A stretch of 64,000 nucleotides of DNA from Brachybacterium faecium DSM 4810 (GCA_000023405.1 CP001643.1:2976001-3040000); one strand, 5' to 3'; shown: positions 17,109 through 26,303, counted from the stretch's first letter. Program-made: numbers and translations. Notes: generated by a model from the sequence alone, not told the origin.

Positions 17109-18266
17109 ATGACCACCCCCCAGCAGTACGACGCCATCCTCTTCGCCTCCTTCGGCGGGCCCGAGGGCCAGGACGACGTCATCCCCTTCCTGCGCAACGT
17201 CACCGCCGGCCGCGGCGTGCCCGATGAGCGTCTCGAGGAGGTCGCCGGCCACTATCGCGCGCTCGGCGGCCGCTCCCCCATCAACGCGCAGAACCGCGCG
17301 ATCATCGCCGCGCTCGAGGCGGAGCTCGCCTCCCGCGGCGTGCACCTGCCGATCTACTTCGGCAACCGCAACTGGGAGCCGTACACGGCCGAGGCGCTCA
17401 CCGCGCTGCACGCCGACGGCCACCGTCGGGCGCTCGCGCTGATCACCAGCGCGTACTCCTCGTACTCCGGCTGCCGCCAGTACCGGGAGGACTTCGCCCG
17501 CCGCCTCGACGAGACCGGCCTGCTGGGCGAGGTGACGATCGAGAAGTCCCGCTCCTACTTCAACCATCCCGGCTTCCTCGCCCCCGTGATCGACGGGGTG
17601 CGGGAGGCGCTGGCCGACCTGGAGCGCGCCGGCCACGCCGCGGACCAGGTGCGGGTGCTGTTCTCGACCCACTCGATCCCGCTGGCGATGAACGACGCCT
17701 CGGGGCCGACGGGCCAGGGCAACTGGTACGTCGACCAGCACCTGGCGGCCTGCCGCCACGTGATGGACCAGCTGCACGACGAGCTGCCGGTGCTGCCGGC
17801 GTGGGAGCTGGTCTACCAGTCCCGCTCCGGGGCCCCGCACGTGCCGTGGCTCGAGCCCGACGTCAACGACGTCATCGAGCGCGTGGCCGCGCAGGAGCAG
17901 GGCGAGGCCGTGATCGTGGTGCCGATCGGCTTCGTCACCGACCACGTCGAGGTGATCTGGGATCTGGACACCGAGGCGAAGGAGACCGCCGAGGAGCAGC
18001 GTCTCGCCTTCCGCCGCGTCGCCACCCCGGGCACCGATCCGCGGTTCATCGCCGCCCTCGCGGACATCGTCGGCGAGCACCTGGACCCCTCCCGCGAGCG
18101 GGTCGCGGTCACGGAGCTCGCCGCGGTGGACGACGTGTGCGGGCACAACTGCTGCCAGGTGCACGCGGGCCGGGCCGTGCCGGAAGCTCAGGGCGTGAAC
18201 ACCCTCGAGGAGATCGCCGCCCACCTGCGGGCCGAGGAGCTCGCCCGGGCCGGAGCGGCGTCATGA
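17109..18266 (+). CDS. hemH: Coproporphyrin ferrochelatase (HemH/CpfC)
   Basis: Inserts Fe2+ into coproporphyrin III to make coproheme, the HemQ substrate. The 385-residue protein has family segments DAILFASFGGPEGQDDVIPF, IYFGNRNWEPYTAEAL, LITSAYSSYSGCRQY, VLFSTHSIPLAMN (active-site histidine) and PIGFVTDHVEVIWDLD. The C-terminus carries cysteines 344, 348 and 349 (DVCGHNCCQVHAG). Actinobacterial ferrochelatases hold a [2Fe-2S] cluster near this position, so these are likely ligands, with a fourth cysteine elsewhere; that is an inference. GGAGGAG before the ATG is a clear ribosome site. It overlaps hemC by ATGA. Confidence 0.95.
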   Translation: MTTPQQYDAILFASFGGPEGQDDVIPFLRNVTAGRGVPDERLEEVAGHYRALGGRSPINAQNRAIIAALEAELASRGVHLPIYFGNRNWEPYTAEALTALHADGHRRALALITSAYSSYSGCRQYREDFARRLDETGLLGEVTIEKSRSYFNHPGFLAPVIDGVREALADLERAGHAADQVRVLFSTHSIPLAMNDASGPTGQGNWYVDQHLAACRHVMDQLHDELPVLPAWELVYQSRSGAPHVPWLEPDVNDVIERVAAQEQGEAVIVVPIGFVTDHVEVIWDLDTEAKETAEEQRLAFRRVATPGTDPRFIAALADIVGEHLDPSRERVAVTELAAVDDVCGHNCCQVHAGRAVPEAQGVNTLEEIAAHLRAEELARAGAAS

Positions 18267-19276
18267 CCGGCGCCTCGCTGCGGATCGGCACCCGCGCCTC
18301 GGACCTGGCGCTGACCCAGTCCGGCCACGTCGGCGCGGCGCTCGTGGACGGCACCGGCCACGAGGTGGAGCTGGTGCACGTGAGCACCCGCGGGGACCGC
18401 GACCGCACCAGCCCCCTCGCCCAGATCGGCGGGACCGGCGTGTTCGTCACCGCCGTGCGGCAGGCGCTGCTGGACGGGACGGTGGACGTGGTCGTGCACT
18501 CGTGCAAGGACCTGCCCACCGCGCCGCTCGAGGAGATCACCCTGGCCTGCTACCCTCCGCGCGAGGATCCGCGGGATGCGCTCTGCGCCCGCGACGGCCT
18601 CACCCTCGCGCAGCTGCCCGCCGGCTCCCGGGTGGGCACCGGCTCCCCGCGCCGCGCCGCGCAGCTGCTGCGGGCCCGGCCGGATCTGGAGGTGACGGGG
18701 ATCCGCGGCAACGTGGAGACCCGGCTGAAGCGCGCCCTCGGCCCGGAGGCGGATCTGGACGCGGTGGTGCTCGCCGCCTCCGGTCTGCGCCGGGTGGGGC
18801 GGGAAGCCGTGATCAGCGAGCTGCTGCCGGTCGAGGTGATGCTGCCGGCGCCCGCGCAGGGTGCGCTCGCGGTCGAGGCGACCACGGCCGCGCTCGCGCA
18901 GGAGCCCTGGTTCGCGGAGCGTCTGACGGCGGTCGACGATCCGGCCACCCGCGCAGCGGTCACGGCGGAGCGGATGCTGCTGCGCACGCTCGAGGCGGGC
19001 TGCTCCGCCCCCGTCGCCGCCTACGCCGAGATCGAGGCGCCCGGAGCTGCGACGGCCGAGGGCGAGCCGGCCGGCGGCGGCGTGCTGCGCCTGCGCGCCC
19101 TCGCGATCCGCACCGACGGCAGCCATGTCGTCGAGGGCGAGGCCCGGATGGCGCTCGATCTCGCCGCCGATGCGCTGTCCGGGCCGGAGTCGGTGCCGGC
19201 GGCGCTCGGGGCCGAGCTCGCGGCGGATCTGCTCTCCCGCGGCGCCGGCGACATCCTCGCGGAGGCCCGCAGCTGA
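18263..19276 (+). CDS. hemC: Hydroxymethylbilane synthase (porphobilinogen deaminase)
   Basis: Polymerises four porphobilinogens into hydroxymethylbilane using a covalent dipyrromethane cofactor. The 337-residue protein begins LRIGTRASDLALTQSGHV, then has HSCKDLPTAP, GTGSPRRAAQLL, IRGNVETRLKRAL and APAQGALAVE. The cofactor cysteine is C247 in TLEAGCSAPVAAYAE. It overlaps hemH (ATGA) and hemD (TGATG), so it is translated within the operon and hands its unstable product directly to HemD. Confidence 0.96.
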   Translation: MTGASLRIGTRASDLALTQSGHVGAALVDGTGHEVELVHVSTRGDRDRTSPLAQIGGTGVFVTAVRQALLDGTVDVVVHSCKDLPTAPLEEITLACYPPREDPRDALCARDGLTLAQLPAGSRVGTGSPRRAAQLLRARPDLEVTGIRGNVETRLKRALGPEADLDAVVLAASGLRRVGREAVISELLPVEVMLPAPAQGALAVEATTAALAQEPWFAERLTAVDDPATRAAVTAERMLLRTLEAGCSAPVAAYAEIEAPGAATAEGEPAGGGVLRLRALAIRTDGSHVVEGEARMALDLAADALSGPESVPAALGAELAADLLSRGAGDILAEARS

Positions 19277-20058
19277 TGGCCCTCTCCCCTGCTCCGCGTC
19301 CCGTGCTGGTCACCCGACCGGCCGGGCGCGGAGCGTCGCTGCTGCATCTGCTGGAGGCGCAGAGCGTCCCCGCGGAGCACACCCCGCTGGTGCGCCTGGT
19401 CCCGGCCGAGGGCGAGGAGCTCGCGGCCGCCCGTGACCGGCTCGCGGACGGTGCCCACACGCACCTGGTGGTCACCTCCCGCACGGCCGCCGAGGCGCTC
19501 GGCGCGGTGGCCGTGCCGGAGGGCACCGTGGTGGTGGCCGTCGGCGGCGGCACCGCGGAGGCGCTGGGCGCGGTGGGGATCCCGGCGACGCTGGTCGCGG
19601 GTGGCTCGGGCGAGGCGCTCGTGGCGCAGATGCCGGAGGCCGACGAGGGGGCGTGCGTGCTGTTCCCCGCGTCGTCGGCCGCCTCCCGCACCGTGCCCGA
19701 GGGGCTGCGGGCGAAGGGCTACCGGGTCCATGAGGTGACGGCCTACCGGCCCGAGCGCCTCGAGCCCCCGCCCGCGGTCGCGGTGGCGCTGGCCACCGGT
19801 GGGTACAGCGCGCTCGTGCTCACCAGTCCGATGATCGCCCGCCAGGCCGCGGCGGTCGGGGTGCACCCCTCGATCCCGATCATCACCATCGGCCCTCCCA
19901 CCTCCGCCGCGGTGCGCGCCGCGGGGCTCACGCCGGCGCGCGAGGCGGACGAGACGACCGACGAGGCGCTCGCGGCCGCAGTGTGCGAGGTGCTGGCGCT
20001 CCCGTCGGCCGCTCCCGGTGGCTCCACACCGTCGGCCGGCCCCGGCCCGCAGCCCTGA
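19276..20058 (+). CDS. hemD: Uroporphyrinogen-III synthase
   Basis: Cyclises hydroxymethylbilane with inversion of ring D. The sequence is weakly conserved, as is normal for HemD, but the 260-residue length and two-lobed pattern fit: PVLVTRPAGRGASLLHLLEA at the start, HLVVTSRTAAEAL, ALVLTSPMIARQAAAVG, and PIITIGPPTSAAVRAAGL near the end. Position directly between hemC (TGATG overlap) and hemB settles the call. The last 15 residues are a Gly/Ser/Pro tail. Confidence 0.9.
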   Translation: MALSPAPRPVLVTRPAGRGASLLHLLEAQSVPAEHTPLVRLVPAEGEELAAARDRLADGAHTHLVVTSRTAAEALGAVAVPEGTVVVAVGGGTAEALGAVGIPATLVAGGSGEALVAQMPEADEGACVLFPASSAASRTVPEGLRAKGYRVHEVTAYRPERLEPPPAVAVALATGGYSALVLTSPMIARQAAAVGVHPSIPIITIGPPTSAAVRAAGLTPAREADETTDEALAAAVCEVLALPSAAPGGSTPSAGPGPQP

Positions 20059-20175
20059 GGCCGCCCCGCGCACCAGCCCGCCGCGCTCCCGCGCTCCGTC
20101 CTCCCGCTCCCCCGTTCTCCCGCCCTCCCCGCTGTGTTCCCCGTCCTCCCGTTCCGTGCTTCCGAAGGAGTTCCG

Positions 20176-21198
20176 ATGACCCTCCCGACCTTCCCCGGCC
20201 CGATCGATCGCCCGCGCCGGCTGCGCACGAGCACCGCGATGCGCTCCCTGGTGCGCGAGCACACGCTGCGCCCGGCGGATCTCGTGCTTCCGATGTTCGT
20301 GCGCGAGGGCGCGACGGAGAACCGCCCCGTCTCCTCGATGCCCGGCGTCGAGCAGCACACTCTGGACTCCCTGGCCCGCGCCGCGACCGAGGCGGTGGAG
20401 CGCGGCGTGGGCGGCGTGATGCTCTTCGGCGTGCCCGAGCACAAGGACGCCGTCGGCTCCGGCGCCACCGATCCGGAGGGGATCCTCAACCGGGCCCTCG
20501 CCCGGCTGCGCTCGGAGCTCGGCGACTCGACGGTGATCATGGCCGACCTGTGCCTGGACGAGTTCACCGACCACGGCCACTGCGGGGTGCTCGATGACGC
20601 GGGGCGGGTCGACAACGACGCGACCCTCGGGCGCTACCGGGAGATGGCGCTCGCCCAGGCCGAGGCGGGCGCTCACCTGCTGGGCCCCTCCGGGATGATG
20701 GACGGCCAGATCGCCGCGGTCCGTGACGCCCTCGACTCCGCCGGGCACCAGGACACCGCCGTGTACGCGTACACCGCGAAGTACGCCTCCGCGTTCTACG
20801 GGCCGTTCCGCGAGGCGGTGGACTCGTCCCTGCAGGGCGATCGCCGCACCTACCAGCAGGATCCGGCCAACGGCCGCGAGGCGCTGCGGGAGCTCGAGCT
20901 CGACGTGGCCGAGGGCGCGGACCTCGTGATGGTCAAGCCGGGCCTGCCCTACCTCGATGTGCTGCGCGAGATCAGCGGCGCCTCCCCGGTGCCGGTGGGG
21001 GCCTACCAGGTCTCCGGCGAGTACGCGATGATCGAGGCGGCGGCGGCGAACGGCTGGATCGACCGCGACCGCACCGTGCTGGAGTCCCTGCTGGCCTTCC
21101 GCCGCGCCGGCGCTTCGACGGTGCTGACCTACTACGCGAGCGAGGTCGCCGGCTGGTACCGCGACGGCCTGCCCCCGCACCTGCGCGAGTTCCTCTGA
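20176..21198 (+). CDS. hemB: Delta-aminolevulinic acid dehydratase (porphobilinogen synthase)
   Basis: Condenses two 5-aminolevulinates into porphobilinogen. The 340-residue protein carries both active-site lysines, K202 in [15 protein letters not shown] and K254 (Schiff base) in [14 protein letters not shown]. The metal loop reads [15 protein letters not shown]. The middle position of the usual three-cysteine zinc site is aspartate, so metal use may be of the mixed Zn/Mg type. GAAGGAG at 20164-20170 sits 5 bp before the ATG. A C/T-rich 117-bp gap separates it from hemD, long enough for an internal promoter, though I see no clear -10. Confidence 0.96.
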   Translation: MTLPTFPGPIDRPRRLRTSTAMRSLVREHTLRPADLVLPMFVREGATENRPVSSMPGVEQHTLDSLARAATEAVERGVGGVMLFGVPEHKDAVGSGATDPEGILNRALARLRSELGDSTVIMADLCLDEFTDHGHCGVLDDAGRVDNDATLGRYREMALAQAEAGAHLLGPSGMMDGQIAAVRDALDSAGHQDTAVYAYTAKYASAFYGPFREAVDSSLQGDRRTYQQDPANGREALRELELDVAEGADLVMVKPGLPYLDVLREISGASPVPVGAYQVSGEYAMIEAAAANGWIDRDRTVLESLLAFRRAGASTVLTYYASEVAGWYRDGLPPHLREFL

Positions 21199-21289
21199 CC
21201 CCTCCCGGCCCCTGCGCCCGGTTCCCGACCCTCTGGCCCGGTTGCCGAGCACCCGGCACGAGTCCCGACCCTCCGAAGGAGTCCCCCTG

Positions 21290-22612
21290 ATGACCTCCCC
21301 CGTCTCCGCTGATCTCTTCGCCCGCGCCCAGCAGGTGATCCCCTCCGGGGTGAACTCCCCCGTGCGGGCCTTCGGCTCGGTGGGCGGCACCCCGCCGTTC
21401 CTCACCGAGGCCGCGGGGGCGCTGCTGCGCGACGCCGACGGCACCGAGTACGTGGATCTCGTCGGCTCGTGGGGCCCGATGATCCTCGGCCACGCGAACC
21501 CGCAGGTCGTCGAGGCGGTGCGGGAGGCGGCCGGTCGCGGCCTCTCCTTCGGCGCCCCGCAGCCGGGCGAGGTCTCCCTCGCCGAGGAGGTCACGCGCCG
21601 GATCGGGCCGGTCGAGCAGCTGCGCCTGGTCAACTCCGGCACCGAGGCGACGATGAGCGCGCTGCGCGTGGCCCGCGCCGCGACCGGTCGCGACGTGATC
21701 GTGAAGTTCGCCGGCTGCTATCACGGGCACGTGGACGCGCTGCTGGCCGAGGCGGGCAGCGGCGTGGCGACCTTCGCGATGCCGGGCTCCGCGGGGGTCA
21801 CGGCCGCGACCGCGAAGGACACCGTGGTGCTGCCCTACGGCGACCGGGAGGCGGTCTCGGCGCTGTTCGCCGAGCGCGGCGGGGAGATCGCCGCGGTGAT
21901 CACCGAGGCGGCGCCCGCGAACATGGGCGTGGTGCCTCCGCGCGAGGAGGACGGGGTGGGCTTCAACCGCTTCCTCGCCGAGACCGCGCACGCCGCGGGG
22001 GCGCTGCTGATCAGCGATGAGGTGCTCACCGGTTTCCGGGCGAGCCGCGAGGGGTACTACGGGGTCGACGGGCCGACGGGCGCGGAGGACGCCTGGGCCC
22101 CGGATCTCATGACCTTCGGCAAGGTCATCGGTGGGGGTCTGCCGGTGGGGGCGTTCGGCGGGCGGGAGGACCTCATGGCGCTGCTCGCTCCGGCCGGCCC
22201 CGTCTATCAGGCGGGGACGCTCTCGGGCAATCCGCTGGCGACCGCGGCAGGCCTGGCGACCCTCTCCGGTCTCGACGAGGCGGCGTACGAGGTGCTCGGC
22301 AGCGCCTCCCGCACTCTGCAGCAGATGGTCGCCGAGGCGCTCACCACGGCCGGGGTGCCGCATGTGGTCCAGACGGCCGGGACGCTGTTCTCGGTGTTCT
22401 TCCGCGAGGAGCCGGTGCACAGCTATGCGGACGCGAAGGCGCAGGACACCGAGGCGTTCACGCGCTTCTTCCACGCCATGCTGGAGGGCGGGATCTACCT
22501 GCCGCCCTCGGCGTTCGAGGCCTGGTTCGTCTCCACCGCGCACACCCCGGAGGTGCTGGACCGGATCGCCGAGGCGCTGCCGCGTGCGGCACGGGCGGCC
22601 GCGCAGCGCTGA
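21290..22612 (+). CDS. hemL: Glutamate-1-semialdehyde 2,1-aminomutase
   Basis: PLP enzyme converting glutamate-1-semialdehyde, the HemA product, to 5-aminolevulinate. The 440-residue protein has [69 protein letters not shown], and the PLP lysine K278 in [27 protein letters not shown] precedes the ATG. It is the last gene of the haem run, 91 bp after hemB. The stop codon lies inside a 24-bp tandem repeat that forms two small hairpins. Confidence 0.96.
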   Translation: MTSPVSADLFARAQQVIPSGVNSPVRAFGSVGGTPPFLTEAAGALLRDADGTEYVDLVGSWGPMILGHANPQVVEAVREAAGRGLSFGAPQPGEVSLAEEVTRRIGPVEQLRLVNSGTEATMSALRVARAATGRDVIVKFAGCYHGHVDALLAEAGSGVATFAMPGSAGVTAATAKDTVVLPYGDREAVSALFAERGGEIAAVITEAAPANMGVVPPREEDGVGFNRFLAETAHAAGALLISDEVLTGFRASREGYYGVDGPTGAEDAWAPDLMTFGKVIGGGLPVGAFGGREDLMALLAPAGPVYQAGTLSGNPLATAAGLATLSGLDEAAYEVLGSASRTLQQMVAEALTTAGVPHVVQTAGTLFSVFFREEPVHSYADAKAQDTEAFTRFFHAMLEGGIYLPPSAFEAWFVSTAHTPEVLDRIAEALPRAARAAAQR

Positions 22613-22650
22613 GCGGAGACGCTCGGGGATCGCTGAGCGGAGACGCTCGG
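22607..22650. terminator. 24-bp tandem repeat forming twin hairpins between hemL and the HNH gene
   Basis: The 20-mer CGCTGAGCGGAGACGCTCGG occurs at 22607-22626 and again at 22631-22650. Each copy contains GAGCG-GAGA-CGCTC, a 5-bp stem with a GAGA loop. It lies between two convergent genes and includes the hemL stop, so it may stop transcription from both sides. There is no T-tract. Confidence 0.5.
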
Positions 22651-22678
22651 CGGTTCACTGCCTGTGACGCCGGGCAGG

Positions 22679-24229
22679 TCAGGAGGGGTTCTCCGGTGCG
22701 GGGCCGGTAGGTGGCCGGGGCTTCCTGCGCCGTGTGGCTCTGCGCCGGGCGGCTCCTCGCCGACGCGGCGGCTGCGGAGGGGCGACGGCCCGCGGCCGGG
22801 TGCGCCGGCGGGTGCCGGCACGGCTGGTCCACTCCACGGTGTGGCCGTCCGTGGCGGAGTCGCCGACCCGTTCGACGCTTCCCAGCTGGTTCTCCTTGTC
22901 GTTGCAGAAGACGCAGACGCCCTGGCCGTTGCGGAGGCAGGTATGGCCGCCCTCCGCCACGGGACGGATGTGGTCGCTCTGGCGGATCGCGGCGTTGCAG
23001 AACGGGGCCCGGCAGACCTGGTCGCGCCAGCGGATGAATTTCGCCAGAGCGGCCGGGAAGGCGCGCGCCCGGGATTCGACGGCGACCAGCTCCCCGGTGC
23101 GGGGATGCGTGTACAGCCGCCTGAGCTCGGCGCGCAGCGCCGGCCCGTCGGGCCCCATCGCCTCGTCCGCCTCATCGGTGAGCGCCGCGCCGAGAGCGCC
23201 GCGCAGCTCCTCGCGCAGCACTTCAGCCGGTGCCGGGCCGTACCCCTCGATCTGGGCGAGGTCGCCGGCGCCGGGATGGATCAGGGCCCGCTCGGTGATC
23301 ATCACGCCGATGTCGAGCGTGCACGGATCCATGCCGTCTTCCCGGCCCAGCAGCGTGTCGACGAGCGAATCCGCCTGGATCGCCTGGTGGCCGCGACGGT
23401 CGCCGGCGGCGCGCAGGCGCTCCGCCTCGAGGGAGAGCCGCTTGCGGATCCGTGCGCCGTCGAGGGCGGAGATGCGCGCGGAGATCGTGGCCATGCCGTA
23501 CTCGGCCCGCCGCACGGTGACGTGCCGCTCCTGCATCGCGCGCCGGTGGCGGCGCTCCTGGCCGTAGGGGTCGGCGGCGGCGATCGCCTCGGCTGTGGCG
23601 GCGTGCCAGGTCTCCGAGCCGGCACCGTCGAGATCGGGCAGGCGGTGGCCGAGGTGACGATCCGCGGCGGCACGCTGCGTCGGGGACAGGGGCGCGAAGG
23701 AGCGTGATGCCCCGTGCGCGGTGGTGCTGGTGACCTGCGCGGTCGCGAGCGCGGTGAGCATCTCGGGCATGTCTGCGACCAGGCGGCGCTGGGAGGCCAG
23801 GGAGTGGGCGGCCGCGGCGGGCGACTTGCGCACCACCATCGACACCTCTCGCGCCGCCTCCCGCGAGGCCTCGCGGAGCAGCGCCGCGGTGGGCGGTGCC
23901 TGATCCGCCTCCTGTGCGGTGCGGGCGCGGGCCTCGGCCTGCTTGTGGAGGGTGAGGGAGTCGGCGAGCGCGACGACGGCTCGCGCCTCGAGCGCGTCCA
24001 TGGCGCTGCGCAGCTCATGGATCCTCCCCACCACAGCGGTGAACGAGGCCCCGAGCGCATCCCCCGGCGTGAACAGCTCCCGGGGGCGCAGGGCGAGCTC
24101 CTGCAGCACGAAGGTCTGATCCCCGAGCAGTGCGGCGAGCGCCTCCGCTCCCCCGGTGCGCACGGCATCGACGAGCGCCTGGTGAGGATCACCAGATGCT
24201 GAATCGAATCCCTGCGCGATAGATGACAT
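22679..24229 (-). CDS. DUF222 protein with C-terminal HNH endonuclease domain
   Basis: A 516-residue protein of the actinobacterial DUF222/HNH type, often present in many paralogues per genome (REP13E12-like). The N-terminal two thirds is helical DUF222 sequence (RIHELRSAMDALEARAVVAL; MVVRKSPAAAAHSLASQRRL). Near residue 400 comes the HNH core, CRAPFCNAAIRQSDHIRPVA then GGHTCLRNGQGVCVFCN, with paired cysteines and the DH catalytic pair. The end is a basic Arg/Pro tail. The ATG at 24229 has GGAGG only 1 bp upstream; an in-frame GTG at 24244 is an alternative. Role uncertain: possibly a genome-defence or selfish nuclease. Confidence 0.88.
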   Translation of the reverse strand: MSSIAQGFDSASGDPHQALVDAVRTGGAEALAALLGDQTFVLQELALRPRELFTPGDALGASFTAVVGRIHELRSAMDALEARAVVALADSLTLHKQAEARARTAQEADQAPPTAALLREASREAAREVSMVVRKSPAAAAHSLASQRRLVADMPEMLTALATAQVTSTTAHGASRSFAPLSPTQRAAADRHLGHRLPDLDGAGSETWHAATAEAIAAADPYGQERRHRRAMQERHVTVRRAEYGMATISARISALDGARIRKRLSLEAERLRAAGDRRGHQAIQADSLVDTLLGREDGMDPCTLDIGVMITERALIHPGAGDLAQIEGYGPAPAEVLREELRGALGAALTDEADEAMGPDGPALRAELRRLYTHPRTGELVAVESRARAFPAALAKFIRWRDQVCRAPFCNAAIRQSDHIRPVAEGGHTCLRNGQGVCVFCNDKENQLGSVERVGDSATDGHTVEWTSRAGTRRRTRPRAVAPPQPPRRRGAARRRATRRRKPRPPTGPAPENPS

Positions 24230-24258
24230 GCCTCCATCATGCACGCCGCAACACCCCA

Positions 24259-24287
24259 GAGATAGGGCTGGGACAGAATGGGGACAA
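24259..24287 (-). promoter_or_regulatory. Promoter of the DUF222/HNH gene
   Basis: On the minus strand, -35 TTGTCC (24287-24282) and -10 TATCTC (24264-24259) are separated by 17 bp. The predicted start falls about 20 bp before the ATG at 24229. Confidence 0.55.
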
Positions 24288-24424
24288 CTTCGACTGGGGA
24301 GGGATAGTCGGAAGGAGGCACATTGGCGAGGCGCCGATGCCCAGACCGCCCCGAAAAGCGCCGTGGCCTGCTCACATAACGCTTTGCGGGCCCTTAGCAC
24401 CTCCTCTCCACCTGCTGTCCCCAT

Positions 24425-24433
24425 TGTGGATAA
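24425..24433 (-). other. Perfect consensus DnaA box (TTATCCACA)
   Basis: The plus strand reads TGTGGATAA, the exact complement of the strongest DnaA box. A degenerate second copy, TGTGGAGGA, starts at 24442. An isolated box may titrate DnaA or regulate a neighbour; no origin-like cluster is present. Confidence 0.5.
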
Positions 24434-24631
24434 CCGGGCACTGTGGAGGAAAGGTCGACGGCCCGCAGAGGAAATCTCGGGCCGCTCACCCACCTACCGC
24501 CACGCAGGGCCTCTCCGACGCCCAGACACCCCGACGCCCGCGTCGGCGACGCCCCAGCACCGCCGCACCGCACCCGAACATGTCTCCCGACGACCCTGCG
24601 CGACGCCGTGCGTCGGCCGATGACAGGACGC

Positions 24632-24661
24632 TCGACAGCTCGCCGCCCCCTCCCCCAGGCT
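24632..24661 (+). promoter_or_regulatory. Candidate promoter of the CAT-anticodon tRNA
   Basis: TCGACA (24632-24637) and CAGGCT (24656-24661) are 18 bp apart, with a predicted start about 20 bp before the tRNA 5' end. Confidence 0.35.
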
Positions 24662-24687
24662 GGTGCGCGTCGGCCCCGCCGATGCCC

Positions 24688-24761
24688 CGCTTCGTAGCTC
24701 AGCCCGGAAGAGCAGCTCCCTCATGAGGAGTGGGTCGCAGGTTCGAATCCTGCCGGAGCGT
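24688..24761 (+). tRNA. tRNA with CAT anticodon (Met-type), atypical
   Basis: A full cloverleaf can be drawn. The acceptor is CGCTTCG/CGGAGCG (7 bp, one G-T). The D arm is GCTC/GAGC with loop AGCCCGGAA. The anticodon stem is GCTCC/GGAGT with loop CTCATGA (anticodon CAT). The T arm is GCAGG-TTCGAAT-CCTGC. CCA is not encoded. Oddities are G at position 37, where CAT tRNAs normally have A, a T discriminator, and a D loop unlike standard initiator or elongator tRNA-Met. It may be a diverged tRNA-Met, an Ile-CAT tRNA, or a specialised isoacceptor. Confidence 0.75.
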
Positions 24762-24887
24762 CCGCGCCGCCGCCGTGCCGCGCGCCCCTGCCCCTCCACG
24801 CGGCAGCGGACTACCCTGCGAGGACCGCAGGACTCCTCGGTCGCGCTCGATGACGAGGCGACCCCACTCACCCGGGAGGGCGCTGTC

Positions 24888-26267
24888 ATGGACGACTGGA
24901 CACAGACGCTGGGGGCGGGACCGCTGCTGGCGATCGCCGCGGGGGCGGTCGCCCTCATCCTGATCCTCATCATGCGGTTCAAGGTGCACGCCTTCCTCAC
25001 CCTGATCCTCGTCTCCCTGCTCACGGCGCTGGCCACCCAGATCCCCGTCGAGGTGATCGTCGATTCGCTCGTCGACGGCTTCGGCGGCACCCTCGGCTCG
25101 GTCGCCCTGCTCATCGCGCTCGGTGCGATGCTCGGCAAGCTCGTCGAGTACAGCGGCGGCGCGAAGGTGCTCGCGGAGAAGATGGTCGACATGTTCGGGG
25201 AGAAGCGGGCGCCGTTCGGCCTGGGCCTGGCCTCGCTGGCCTTCGGCTTCCCGATCTTCTTCGACGCCGGCCTGGTGGTCATGCTGCCGGTGATCTTCGC
25301 CGTGGCGCGCCGCCTGGGCAACAACGTGCTCCTGTACGGCATCCCGGCCGCGACCGCGTTCTCGGTCATGCACGTCTTCGCCCCGCCGCATCCCGGCCCG
25401 GTCGCCGCCTCCGAGCTCTACGGCGCGAACCTCGGCCTGGTGCTCCTGGTCGCGATCATCCTCGCCTTCCCGGTCTGGTACCTCGCGGGCTACCTCTGGG
25501 GCACCTTCATCGGCCGACGGACCGTCCTGCCCGTGCCGCCCCTGTTCACCAGCGCGGAGGACGAGGACCTCCCGGTGACTCCCCCGAGCGTCGGCACCGT
25601 CATCGCGATCCTGCTGCTGCCGCTGATGCTGATCTTCCTCAACACCGGGCTCGACTTCCTCACCACCGGCGGCTTCGTCGACGGGGAGCAGACGTGGGTG
25701 CACGTGCTCTCGCTGCTGGGCAGCGTCCCGATCGCGCTGCTGATCTCCGTGCTGGTCGCGCTGGTGGTGCTGGGCCGGCTCCGCGGCGCCGACGGCACCA
25801 CGCTCGAGAAGATCGTCGACTCCTCCCTGGGCCCGGTGGCCTCGGTCATCCTCATCACCGGCGCGGGCGGCATGTTCGGCGAGATCCTCCGCCTCTCCGG
25901 CATCGGCGACGCCCTGGCGGATCTGCTCTCGGGGATCGGCGTGCCGATCATCCTCGCGGTCTGGCTGATCGCCGTGATCCTCCGCGTGGCGCAGGGCTCG
26001 GCCACGGTGGCGCTCGTGACCGCCGCCGGCCTGATGGTGCCGGCCGTCATGGCGGGAGACTTCAGCCAGATGCAGGTCGTGGCGATCACGCTCGCGACCG
26101 CGTCCGGCTCCGTCTTCGCCAGCCACGTCAACGACTCCGGGTTCTGGCTCGTGGGACGCCTGATGGGCATGGACGTGAAGACCACGCTGAAGGTGTGGAC
26201 CACGCAGCAGGCGCTGCAGTCGATCGTCGGCTTCGTGTTCTCCCTGCTCCTCTTCGTGGTGTTCTGA
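24888..26267 (+). CDS. GntP family gluconate:H+ symporter
   Basis: A 459-residue inner-membrane permease with about twelve hydrophobic segments. Family features include RFKVHAFLTLILVSLLTALA, GFGGTLGSVALLIALGAMLG, FGFPIFFDAGLVVMLPVIF, FAPPHPGPVAASELYGANLG, ILITGAGGMFGEILRLSGIG and SHVNDSGFWLVGRLMGM. It imports gluconate or a related sugar acid. The ATG at 24888 follows GGGAGGG, and TACCCT at 24812-24817 could be its -10. No gluconate kinase or regulator is adjacent, so the true substrate is open. A perfect hairpin at 26304-26333 follows. Confidence 0.93.
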   Translation: MDDWTQTLGAGPLLAIAAGAVALILILIMRFKVHAFLTLILVSLLTALATQIPVEVIVDSLVDGFGGTLGSVALLIALGAMLGKLVEYSGGAKVLAEKMVDMFGEKRAPFGLGLASLAFGFPIFFDAGLVVMLPVIFAVARRLGNNVLLYGIPAATAFSVMHVFAPPHPGPVAASELYGANLGLVLLVAIILAFPVWYLAGYLWGTFIGRRTVLPVPPLFTSAEDEDLPVTPPSVGTVIAILLLPLMLIFLNTGLDFLTTGGFVDGEQTWVHVLSLLGSVPIALLISVLVALVVLGRLRGADGTTLEKIVDSSLGPVASVILITGAGGMFGEILRLSGIGDALADLLSGIGVPIILAVWLIAVILRVAQGSATVALVTAAGLMVPAVMAGDFSQMQVVAITLATASGSVFASHVNDSGFWLVGRLMGMDVKTTLKVWTTQQALQSIVGFVFSLLLFVVF

Positions 26268-26303
26268 CCGCGAGCGGAGGGGGCGAGGGGCAAGCCTCCG
26301 TGA

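Larger units (their letters stand above)
24230..24687. other. 458-bp noncoding region, relatively AT-rich at its left end
   Basis: No convincing gene lies here on either strand. The left 200 bp is less GC-rich than its surroundings and holds the HNH-gene promoter (24259-24287) and a DnaA box (24425-24433). The right half is C/G-rich, with a hairpin-forming CCGACG-CCCG-CGTCGG and a candidate tRNA promoter at 24632-24661. Confidence 0.6.

Noticed and set aside
19021..21642. An 873-codon minus-strand open frame
   Set aside because: It lies antisense across hemC, hemD, hemB and hemL, all well supported.
24223..24726. A 167-codon plus-strand open frame across the noncoding region
   Set aside because: No ribosome site, runs into the tRNA gene, and encodes Pro/Arg-rich low-complexity sequence.
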